Source: Nelumbo lutea (taxonomy: Eukaryota; Streptophyta; Magnoliopsida; Proteales; Nelumbonaceae). Taken from it: a stretch of 64,000 bases of DNA. The stretch lies in assembly GCA_022828595.1 (NCBI GenBank), contig JAKGHH010000001.1, positions 138,837,017-138,901,016 on the forward strand, written 5' to 3'. The translations under genes and the position numbers were made by a program. Below the pieces are notes generated by a model, which saw nothing but the letters and a program-made list of their open reading frames with translations, made no database searches and was not told the DNA's origin. This document shows, piece after piece, positions 55,255 through 64,000 of this stretch (position 1 is the stretch's first letter; each line of letters opens with the position of its first letter).

Positions 55255-56470
55255 GTTCATTTTCTGGTTTGCATCTAATCTCAAACAGTTCCGTACATCA
55301 AGTGGGCTGTTTTTCAACTATGATATAGTAGTGACTGTTGTGACAAGGATTAATGATCTTAAATCTTTCCTTCATATAGAGTTTGAGATCAAAGATCTGG
55401 GGGAGTTGAGGTATTTCCTTGGCATTGAAGTGGCTCAGTCTAAGGATGGTATCTCTCAGCGAAGGTATGTGCTAGACTTACTCGCTGAAACTGGCAAGAT
55501 GGGTGCAAGACCAGTGGCTACTCCTATTGATATGAGTCACAAACTTTCTGCCTCTAATGGAGAACTATTGAAGGATAAGGAGGTGTTTCAAAGATTACTG
55601 GGGAAACTGCTATATCTTTGCATGACTCGGCCTAACATTGCATATGTTGTCAATTGCATTAGCCAGTTCATGCATGCTCCTAGGGACACTCATATAGCAA
55701 CAGCAGAACGAATTTTATGTTATTTGAAGAGTACTCCTGGAAAGGGAATTCTTTTTGCTGAGCATGGTCATATGAAACTAGAGGCTTACACAAATGTTGA
55801 CTAGGTGGGAAACATTGGTGATAGGAGGTCAACTTTCGGATACTATAGCATGGTGGCAGGTATTATTGCTTCTTGGAGAAGCAAGAAACAATTAGTTGTT
55901 TCCCAATCTTCAACTGAGGCCGAGTACAAAGCTATGGCTCATGGAGTCTCTGAGTTACTTTGGATTCAATCCTTGTTGGAGGAACTAGGAGTTGAGTATG
56001 AAAAGCCATTAATGCTATATTTTGATAATCAGACCGCCATCAACATTGCTCATAATTCGGTGTAACATGATAGGACTAAACATACTGAAGTTGACAGGCA
56101 TTTTATCAGAGAAAGAGTGGCTTCTGGAGAAGTTTGTCTACCATTCATTACATCTGAAGAATAGTTAGCTGACGTTCTTACCAAGGGAATCTCCAAGGCC
56201 AAACTACAACATGACACTAGCAAGCTGAGCATGGTTGACATATATGCTCAGCTTGAGAGGGTGTGTAGAGAGAATGGACCGAATGGCCCATTGGATGTTC
56301 TTATTTTTTTATGTTTCTGTTTCTTTTGTTAATGGAACTTTTATGTTTCTTTATGTTATGCTTAATTAAGTTAATCGCCCAATTAAGGGCCTCTCTGTAA
56401 ATATCAAAACTTTGTAAATCATGTTTACTGAAAAGGATTTAGGGATCTTCTTCTTCTCTCCTCTTCTTTC
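55255..56470 (+). mobile_element. E-family copia element I-2: RT tail, RNase H and LTR
   Basis: Second, more decayed copy in tandem behind I-1. YDIVVTVVTRIND (worn YVDDIIVTG region), FEIKDLGELRYFLGIEVAQS, LLAETGKMGARPVATPIDMS, TRPNIAYVVNCISQFMHAPR, LEAYTNVD followed by a stop (DADW lost), STEAEYKAMAHGVSELLWIQ, YFDNQTAINIAHNSV followed by a stop, and DIYAQLERVCREN. A diverged LTR starts at 56264 (tgtagagagaatggaccg) and fades out by about 56470. Shares the LTR at 54988 with I-1. Confidence 0.87.
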
Positions 56471-57477
56471 TCTTTGCTGCTGATATCTAATACTTTTTTC
56501 ACAACTTTAATTAGTCCTTTCATTCTTTTGGACTGTTTTTCTTCTAGTGTCATAAGGACAATACATGTGCTGTAGTATATGCATCATTAATGTGGGTTCC
56601 CATACATTATATCTATCATGGAGAAGACCAACATGGTGATCCTAGTTCTATATATGGTATGCTTCCTAAAACAAGGGGATAATACATATTGGCATTTCCA
56701 GAAGCAGGCAAAGGAGTGGGCCGAAAACTTTCAGAGGAAATAGATCTTGTCATATGGAGTTCCCAGGTTTATGATGCCTGAAGTCTGAACCAAAATCTAC
56801 CTCATAGCTTGTCCTAGGATCCAATCCTCTATCTAGTAATTTCTAATAACATGCTTGAGCCATGTCCGTTATTCAGAAATGTCAATACTGTTGAAAAGTA
56901 AAACCTCCAAAGCACCATTGAAAGGGCTGAAATTCTTTCAGAATTATGATGGAAAATCTTTTAAAGCATCAAATATAGGGTGTTGAACATGTTAACTAAT
57001 GGTATCAAGTATTCTACACCCCTCTCATTTCATATTTTTTAACAACCATGAAGACAGTGCCACCAACTCCCAGTCTGTCAGATGTAAAATCTAGGTACTA
57101 CCTAGTGGAAAATGTGCTAAGCCAAAAAGGTACATGTATGATAACCAGGGATTCTCAATCCCTAATAAATGTCATTTGCTTGATTACTGTTTTCTAAAAT
57201 GACAGAAAGTGGCATCTTTTTCAGCTGCTTCAGATAGTAATATAAAAGCGTCAATAAATAAGTTAAGGATCCTTTACTATTGAATATTTTGGTTTTTTTT
57301 AACATGTATTGGAGATTAGTTGAGATTAGGTCATTTATGCCTAGACCTATTGACTATCCATGTCACTTGTGAGGTTATGGTTGCTTTTATTGCTAACAAT
57401 GTCCATATAAGCTTTATCCATGGAGAAGCCTTTTCAATTTTCCTCTTCTACACCTTTTTATTTTCATTTTTTGGCAG

Positions 57478-57540
57478 ATGGTGAAACAAGAAATTTTACC
57501 TCGAGTTCACGGATTGGCACTTAAAACAACAGTTGCTGTG
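57478..57540 (+). CDS. SCYL2: SCY1-like protein 2 (SCYL2), next internal exon
   Basis: 63-bp exon between acceptor ttttttggcag (ending 57477) and donor gtacgt (from 57541), phase 0. It encodes MVKQEILPRVHGLALKTTVA plus V. Plant SCYL2 continues after LAKQLD.Q with VKQ.ILPRVHGLALKTT.AAVR, so it joins the exon ending at 46855 without a missing residue. The following exon (expected to start near RVNALLCL) is not found in the rest of the window, so the next intron exceeds 6.4 kb. Confidence 0.88.
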
Positions 57541-57802
57541 GTACGTATAGGCTATTTATGTGATGCATTTATTTCTTATTTTTCACTAGTCTTTCATCCC
57601 ATATTTTACATTCTAACTATCAAAGCAATGGATAGATTTTATGGATTTGTTGTAGTTTGACCCTAACCTTCATATTGATGGATTTTACCTTGGATTTTAG
57701 TTTCTTTTCTTTCTTTTTCAATGTTGTTTTATGTCAGATTATTTTGGTTCCTCACATATGTGATATCCATCACGGTCCATAGATATACAAGAGATTGGAG
57801 AA

Positions 57803-58132
57803 AGTAGAAATCACTGATTGTAGATTTAGTTGAATTTCTTGTGAAAGGAAAAGGGGAGGAAGATAAAGATCTCAGTAGTAGAGAAGAAAAGAGAAGGAGA
57901 AAAGAGTAGGAAGTCAACCAGGATTCTTAAATTAACCCCAGCCGCCAACCCCTCATGATATTTATACTTAACTTAAAGGATGAGATATTACAAGGATGCC
58001 CTTAATAGGGTGGCTACTAATGTAGCTGAACAGTCACAAATTGAAAACATAAACTAATGGGCCTAAAGCCCAACAACTTCCTAACTAAATATCTTAAAAT
58101 AAGAATAAAAAACAACTAGGCCCAACTCAACA
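57803..58132 (-). repeat. 3' LTR of element J
   Basis: 330 bp, agtagaaatcactg...cccaactcaaca on the plus strand, then ctccccctcaagttggg, the complement of the polypurine tract. Confidence 0.95.
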
Positions 58133-58980
58133 CTCCCCCTCAAGTTGGGAGTAAACGTCACACATTCCCAACTTGCGTAGATCATGCTCTAGCTTGTTCT
58201 TTGCAACACCTTTTGTGAGAACATCCGTGAGTTGTAGATCAGAAGCAATGTATGGAAAACAAACTTCTCCAGAAGTTACCCTTTCTCTGATAAAATGTCT
58301 ATCCACTTCAATGTGCTTGGTTCGATCATGTTGGACTGGGTTATGGACAATGTTAATTGTTGCTTGGTTATCACAGTATAACATTATGGGTTCTTCTGCC
58401 TGTACACCAATTTCTTCTAATAGGGAACGGATCCAGAGAAGATCTGAAACTCCATGTGCCATGGCCCTGTATTCGGCTTCAACACTTGATCTTGCCACAA
58501 CTGTTTGTTTCTTACTCTTCCACGAGACAAGGTTATCCCCGACAAGGGTGCATACTCCTAAAGTTGATTTTCTGTCATCAAGGCATCTTGCCCAATCTGC
58601 ATCTGTATAAGCCTCTAGTTTCAACTGTTCATGATCAATAAACAATATGCCTCTGCCCGGGTGTCCCTTCAGATAAGCAAGAATCCTGTCAATTGCCTCC
58701 CAGTGCTGGACTCGTGGAGCATGAATGTATTGACTTACCACACTTACTGTATAGGAAATGTTTGGTCTTGTCATACACAAGTATAGTAGCCGACCCACAA
58801 GTCTCTGATATCTCCCAATGTCCTTTACTGGTTCACCTTCTGATGCATTGATTCTATGGTTCTGATCAATAGGGGTACTGATTGCCTTCATTCCAAGCTT
58901 CCTTGTCTCTCGAAGAAGATCCAAGACATACTTCCTTTGAGAGATAAAAATTCCATGTTTTGATCTTGCAACTTCAATGC
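58127..58980 (-). pseudogene. Element J RNase H and RT tail
   Basis: 265-codon frame: LLRETRKLGMKAISTPIDQN, TRPNISYTVSVVSQYIHAPR, LEAYTDADWARCLDDRKST, SSVEAEYRAMAHGVSDLLWI, YCDNQATINIVHNPVQHDR, KHIEVDRHFIRER, QLTDVLTKGVAKNKLE and end MCDVYSQLEGEC. This domain is uninterrupted and keeps DADW, E and CDN; it continues a few codons into the LTR. Confidence 0.9.
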
Positions 58981-59020
58981 CTAGGAAGTATCTCAGTTCT
59001 CCAAGATCCTTAATTTCAAA

Positions 59021-60050
59021 TTATTTATGTAGATTCATTTTCAGACAATCAATCTCACTTAGGTCATTCCCCGTGACAACAATATCATCCACATAAACAA
59101 TTAAGACTGACACCAAAGATCCCATTTGTTTCACAAACAAGGTATGATCGAATTGAGTCTGAGTGTATCCAAAAGCAATCAAGGCCTTTCTGAATCTGTC
59201 AAACCATGCTCTGGGAGATTGTTTCAAGCCATAAAGTGACTTCTTAAACCTGCATACCTTTCCCTTTTTAGTATCGCTGTAAAAGCCAGCAAGAAGATTC
59301 ATATACACTTCCTCTTGCAGATCCCCATTTAGGAAAGCATTCTTCACATAAAGTTGAAACAAGGGCCAAGAGTATTGAGGCAACAAGAGAAAGAAATATC
59401 CGAACAAAGGTCATCTTTGCAACCGGTGCAAAGGTCTCTAAGTAATCAACACCATAGGTCTATGTGTACCCTTTTGCAACAAGTCTTGCCTTGTACCTTT
59501 CTATACTTCCATCTGCCTTATATTTTACCGTGTAAACCCATATGCATCCAATTGTCTCCTTGCCTTCTAGTAGATCCACAATGTCCCATGTCTGATTCTT
59601 AATCAAAGCTGCCATCTCTTCCTGCATAGCTATCTTCCACTCAGGTTTGGAGAGAGCCTCACTAACACCCTTGGGTATAGACACCGAGTCAAGGGAGGAA
59701 AGAAAAACACGGTAGGAAGGAGAAAGTCCACTGTAGGATAAGTACTGTGAAATACAATGAGCAATACACTTTCTCTTCCCTTTTCTGAGAGCAATAGGAA
59801 TATCAAGGTTATCTATGACAGGGTTAGTAGAATCAATGGGAACTGAAACAATAGCGGGACCAAGAGGAATACCTGAATCCATGTCAGTCGAATCTGGAGT
59901 CTCCAAGGAATCGACAGGAAGTGATGTGAGTTCTGCTGCAGTGGAATTAACCTCCTTGTGAAGTCTCTGTCGTAAGTAATGCTGAGAAGTAGGACGCAAA
60001 GGAGGTGGTAAGGTAGGTGACACAGGATGGTCAAGCACAGGAGTAGACAT
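59021..60050 (-). pseudogene. Element J reverse transcriptase
   Basis: 59460-60050 has the linker and [34 protein letters not shown] followed by a stop. 59021-59407 has [20 protein letters not shown]: motif A reads QLYVKNAF where the family has QLDVKNAF, so the first catalytic Asp is Tyr. Then [20 protein letters not shown], and YVDDIVVTGND intact, ending at a stop before FEIKDLGELRYFLG. Confidence 0.88.
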
Positions 60051-60085
60051 AGGGACTGGAAGTGGGAGATGAATAGACTACTGAC

Positions 60086-60947
60086 TCACTTCCCCAAAAC
60101 ACTCCCTCTGAGAATGATCCTTTGAAAAGAAGTATGTGGATTAAAAAAAAATGACATCCATGGTAACATACCGGCTCCCAGAGACAGGATCAAAGTAGTA
60201 GTACCCTTTCTGATTTTTCGCATATCCAAGGAAGACACACTTCTTCGCCTTGGGATCAAGCTTTGAGCAGTGAGGACCAAGGACATGTGCAAAGCAGACA
60301 CACCCAAACACCCTGTGAGGAATATGAAACATCTCTCCCTCAAGAAAAAGGAGACTGAATGGGGTGTTGAATCCAAGTATACGAAAGGGCACCCTGTTAA
60401 TCAGATATACTGCCTTGAGAACTGCATCACCCCAAAACCGAACTAGAACTGTAGATGTGCTCTTCATGCTTCTTGCAATCTCAACAATGTGTCTGTTCTT
60501 CCTTTCTGCAACACCATTCTGCTATGGACTGTAGGGACAACTGCTTTGATGGACAACACCATATTCTAACAGATATGAAGCAAGGTGTTTTTCAAAATAT
60601 TCCCTGGCATTGTTTGATCTGAACACCTTTATTCTTATTCCAAACTGTGTTAGCACCATCTGATGAAATTGCATCACCAAGAATGGAACTTCATCGCGGG
60701 ATCTCATCAGGTAAATCCAAGAGTATCGTGAGAAATCATCCACAAATAAGAGAAAATATCAATAACCTCCCATAGAAGGAACATGATAAGGTCTCCACAC
60801 ATCTGAATGAATAACATCAAAAGAAGATGAACAACTTTTATTACTAGGTTTATATGAATGTCTATAATGCTTTCCAAGTTGACAACCTTCACACTCCAAA
60901 CATGACAAACTAACAGACTCAAAAAGTTTTGGAAACAAAAGACTCAA
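60086..60947 (-). pseudogene. Element J integrase
   Basis: 60759-60947: SLSCLECEGCQLGKHYRHSY and DVIHSDVW (first Asp). 60522-60743: DDFSRYSWIYLM, then KVFRSNNAREYF, where the second catalytic Asp (RSDN) is Asn, and a stop inside CPYSP*QNGVAERKN. 60141-60467: RFWGDAVLKAVYLINRVPFR, VFGCVCFAHVLGPHCSKLDP, KKCVFLGYAKNQKGYYYFDP. Broken in at least three places. Confidence 0.87.
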
Positions 60948-62263
60948 AGAAGAAAAAGGTAAATGGCCAAACGATTATGCCAAAGCATAATTTGACCCAC
61001 AAACCCTGACTCACTATCCCTGCTGATATGATGACTCTGATGAGGAGAAAGAACATCCAGGAGGTAGATCCCATTCACTTCACGACCACTCCCAATCGTC
61101 CTCTTTGAATCCAGATCCTGCAAAATACAATGACCAGGAGAAAAAATTACTGAGCAGTTCAGGTTCTTAATCAAACTACTAACAGATAACAAATTAGTGC
61201 TCAATCTAGGAACATGAAGGACTGAGGGTAGAGAAATAGAATCACTAATCTTGACAGATCCCTTCCCAACAATAGGAACATGGGATCCATCAGCTGTGGA
61301 GACCCTATCTCTGCTTGAATAGAGTTGGTAAGAAGAAAAAATAGTAGAACTATGGGTAATGTGCTCTGAGGCTCCAGAATCTATAATCCAAGGAGGTCCC
61401 TCCTTACTTGAAGTAGAAACATAATTTGCAGTGACGTGTGAACTATTTGTGTGAGCAAAGGCAGTAGAGTGGACTCCACCAGTGCCACCTGTACCTTGTT
61501 GTCCGCTTGCTGCTGAACTGGAAGTGGTTGTATCCCGCTGGTTCAAAAGTTGCCCATACCTCTCAAGTTCGGCCCTTACTACAGCAACTGCAACAAACTC
61601 CAGAGCAGCTATAGTAGGAGGGGCCGGAATGTCACCAGTAACTTCCATGTGTGCATTTCCCTTCTTATTTTTCAGTCTAATCAGCACAAGATGTGGGGGA
61701 AGCTTCCAACAAGTATCTCTTGTGTGTTTAGGCTTCTTACAGTAGTCACAGATCAAATCTCTTTTATCTTCCTTCTTGATTTCACTGCCACTCCGATCTC
61801 CACTTTGTTTAGGTTTCACAATACTCACCATGGCAGACTGATCAGAAACAAGATTTTTCATCATCACATCTCTCCTGCTCTCCTCCCCTGACATAAAGGC
61901 ATATGCCTGGGAGAGGGTAACACTGTCCCTAGAAAGACGATGCTTTCTTGCAATATCATACTCAGGATTAAGGCCAACAAGAAATTCAAACACCCTATAC
62001 TTCTCTAGATGTTTTTGATAGGTAGCTGCACCCTTAGTGGTTTCCCAAGCAAATGTCTCTAAATGGTCGATCTCCTGCCACAAGGTTTTAAGGGCTGAAA
62101 AATAGGCTGCAACAGGTCTATCTCCCTGCCTTGTAGAAATAATCTGATTTCTCAACCGATAAGCCCTAGCAACATTCTCCCTCTGTGAATAGGTTTCTAC
62201 AACCCCATCCCATATTTCCTTAGTTGTATTTGCCCATAAAAAAATTTTACCTATATGGGGCAA
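60944..62263 (-). pseudogene. Element J gag (N-terminus broken) and protease
   Basis: 439-codon frame: FLWANTTKEIWDGVVETYSQ, RVFEFLVGLNPEYDIARKHR, zinc knuckle CDYCKKPKHTRDTCWKL, Ser/Thr-rich linker, protease PPWIIDSGASEHITHSS with D-S-G-A intact, then LSTNLLSVSSLIKNLNCSVI and the pre-integrase LWHNRLA. The usual gag head lies in the sequence to about 62530 (DDVNYLEWLQSTKIAIGAHG-like) but contains stops, so translation could not begin properly. Confidence 0.88.
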
Positions 62264-63005
62264 ATGGAATTACACAACCAAATCATCACCATATAATTCT
62301 CCTGTACCTACTGGGAGTTGCTAGTTTCGGGTTTCACTTCTTCACCAGTGATTTACCCTAATTTCCCATGAGCACCAATGGCTATCTTTGTAGATTGTAA
62401 CCATTCTAAGTAATTTACATCATCCAACCTAACTATAGTAATGGTCTCAGTCTCGAAAAGGTCTCCAACACCTCATCCCACTGGTCTCATTTCACTCCCG
62501 GGCTTATTTTCAACTCCGTGACGCTCCATGCTTCTCAAACAATGTAAAGAAAACAACTGAAATATGTAACAAGATCAAACGAAACACTTCTAGAACCAAC
62601 AACACCTTTTTGGTGTCCTAGACTGTCTTTCCACAAAAGATTCCTTTTCTGTAAGACGAGAGAAGAGAGAGAAGAGGCAGCCGCTCTCTCTAGAAGCCTC
62701 CAAATCAAGCAGGACTTGAACTGCCCCTTAGAGAAAACTCCAAGGAACCCTAAAAAATTAGGGTGCCACTTCCTAGGTCAAAATTGAAGAGTCCAACAGA
62801 AACAAGACTCTTCCCCTTTCTTCAGTTTTTCCTTATTTTGATGAGAAACCCTAGACCAACTACAGGGCACACAGATCCACCAAAAAAATCCAAAAACTGG
62901 GCTTACCTGAGAACTTCGATCAACCTCTTAAATCACCATGCAGTCGGCCGATCTAGGGTTGCATGAGGAAACAACTCAAGGAACCTTCGGCCTGCTCTGA
63001 TACCA
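62264..63005 (-). other. Element J gag head remnant, leader and primer site
   Basis: 62264-62530 is a stop-ridden gag head; 62531-62993 is the leader, matching the leader of element G (47613-48173) in opposite orientation. The primer site complement gctctgatacca is at 62994-63005, directly beside the LTR. Confidence 0.85.
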
Positions 63006-63335
63006 AGTAGAAATCACTGATTGTAGATTTAGTTAAATTTCTTGTGAAAGGAAAAGGGGAGGAAGATAAAGATCTCAGTAGTAGAGAAGAAAAGAGAGGG
63101 AGAAAAGAGTAGGAAGTCAACCGGGATTCTTAAATTAACCCCAGCCGCCAACCCCTCATTATATTTATACTTAACTTAAAGGATGAGATATTACAAGGAT
63201 GCCCTTAGTAGGGCGGCTACTAATGTAGCTGAACAGTCACAACTTAAAAACATAAACTAATGGGCCTAAAGCCCAACAACTTCCTAACTAAATAGCTTAA
63301 AATAAGAATAAAAAACAACTAGGCCCAACTCAACA
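63006..63335 (-). repeat. 5' LTR of element J
   Basis: 330 bp, same bounds as the 3' LTR, nine substitutions apart. Followed by the gagaa duplication. Confidence 0.95.
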
Positions 63336-64000
63336 GAGAATTTGGGAATAAAATTTAAATTTTCTTTTTTCTTTTTCTTTTTTCTTTTTTTTTTTTTTGA
63401 GAATTTGGGAAATATAAATTGGTTTCTGTATCTGTCATAACCTTGTTGGCTTGGCCAAATTCCATTGGACATCTTATTGGGATAGAAAAAACGAATTTAT
63501 TAATAAGAGCAATGAGAAAAGGCAAGATTATAGTCACCCAGAGGATGGGGCAAGATCAAGCCCAGCAAAATGCAGGACCAACCAAACAGATGCAATCATA
63601 CAACTGTAAAAAAGAATCATGTGACGTTGTCCCAGGTGGGAGAATATCCTGTACAACGCAATCCTCTCCCAGCCAAGTTGTTTTCCTTATAGGCCATTAC
63701 CGGATGTCAGTCCTGGCCATCCAGGGTCTTTGGATGACGGGACTGGATACAGACCTATCAATTGACAGCCTGAGATTTTACCAGTGCACCAAGCAATGTC
63801 CCCTAAATAGATTATATAGAATTCCATCTGATGTTTAATTATTCATATTGAAGGTGCATGTATCATGAAATGATAACTGGTTCTGTAAATTATATGATTT
63901 ATCAAGTTAAAAACATGGGTACTGTACCTCCATCTCTTAGATTGCCTGAATTTCAATGTGATTATCAAGTTAAAAACATGGTCGAATTGTATGGATTATC
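63336..64000 (+). other. SCYL2 intron sequence after element J
   Basis: AT-rich, with a long T-rich run at about 63361-63400 bracketed by two gagaatttggga words. Near 63900-63985 the phrase tatcaagttaaaaacatgg occurs twice about 60 bp apart. No exon or protein family was recognised; a 139-codon frame at 63419-63838 has no family features. Confidence 0.5.

Larger units (their letters stand above)
46856..57477 (+). other. SCYL2: SCYL2 intron of 10.6 kb filled with retroelements
   Basis: Lies between the two SCYL2 exons, which join in phase 0 to give continuous family sequence (LAKQLDVQ followed by MVKQEILPRVHGLALKT). Original intron sequence remains at 46856-47266 and about 56471-57477. Everything between is copia material: element G (+), LTR-leader-LTR (+), element H (-), elements I (+). 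Acceptor ttttttggcag ends at 57477. Confidence 0.85.
57803..63335 (-). mobile_element. Ty1/copia element J, structurally complete, TSD GAGAA
   Basis: 5.53 kb with 330-bp LTRs at both ends (57803-58132 and 63006-63335), primer site, leader, gag to RNase H, and polypurine tract. Perfect 5-bp duplication gagaa at 57798-57802 and 63336-63340. I count nine substitutions between the LTRs (about 2.7%), so it is one of the younger insertions here. The LTR ends are TG...CT (transcript sense TGTTGAG...TTCTACT), not TG...CA. Stops and lost catalytic residues make it non-autonomous now. Confidence 0.95.
57541..64000 (+). other. SCYL2: SCYL2 intron continuing past the window end
   Basis: Starts with donor gtacgtatagg at 57541. 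Contains about 260 bp of intron, the complete copia element J, and at least 660 bp more intron. No further SCYL2 exon was found on the plus strand. Confidence 0.75.

Noticed and set aside
63419..63838. 139-codon frame near the window end
   Set aside because: No recognisable domain, no continuity with SCYL2, and its position is intronic.

Overview
This is a stretch of plant nuclear DNA, almost certainly from an angiosperm. It is built mainly of nested, mostly broken LTR retrotransposons. Evidence for a plant: Ty1/copia and Ty3 polyproteins of plant type; initiator-Met-tRNA primer binding sites (TGGTATCAGAGC and variants) next to LTRs; a LEA_3 (LEA5/SAG21-like) gene remnant; and two exons of a plant SCY1-like 2 (SCYL2) gene. 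The species cannot be named from this sequence. No bacterial-type operon, CRISPR array, rRNA or tRNA gene was seen.

Layout. 1-4062: AT-rich DNA with a 1.28-kb long-terminal-inverted-repeat element, a Ty3 scrap, a 400-bp hairpin repeat and a truncated LEA_3-type gene. 4063-24208: a cluster of related minus-strand copia elements with very long LTRs (about 1.9 kb; elements A and B, plus pieces), with a plus-strand solo LTR, an LTR foldback, Ty3 gag scraps and a 100-N assembly gap at 17584-17683. 24209-32313: element C (+), carrying element B in its gag, itself inserted in the RT of element D (-). 32314-38835: a Ty3 element of the Tat/Ogre type (+) with two RNase H domains and an apparently duplicated integrase zinc-finger module, interrupted by a small internally deleted copia (element E) with a perfect target duplication. 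38836-44640: copia element F (-) inserted in an LTR of the E family. 44811-45262: a roughly 60-bp minisatellite upstream of a TATA box.

46727-64000: the SCYL2 host gene (+). A 129-bp exon (46727-46855) and a 63-bp exon (57478-57540) are separated by a 10.6-kb intron packed with retrotransposon debris (elements G, E-family deletion derivatives, H and I). The following intron runs past the window end and holds a structurally complete copia (element J, 57803-63335) with 330-bp LTRs and a perfect GAGAA duplication.

How it works together: the only host coding sequence likely to be functional is SCYL2 (membrane trafficking pseudokinase). Nearly everything else is retrotransposon sequence with stops, frameshifts and lost catalytic residues. 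I did not find a convincing undescribed biological system. The most unusual items are the repeat-loaded SCYL2 introns, the duplicated linker/HHCC module in the Tat element, the family of internally deleted E-type elements, the LTR foldback and the ~746-bp internal tandem duplication in element B.
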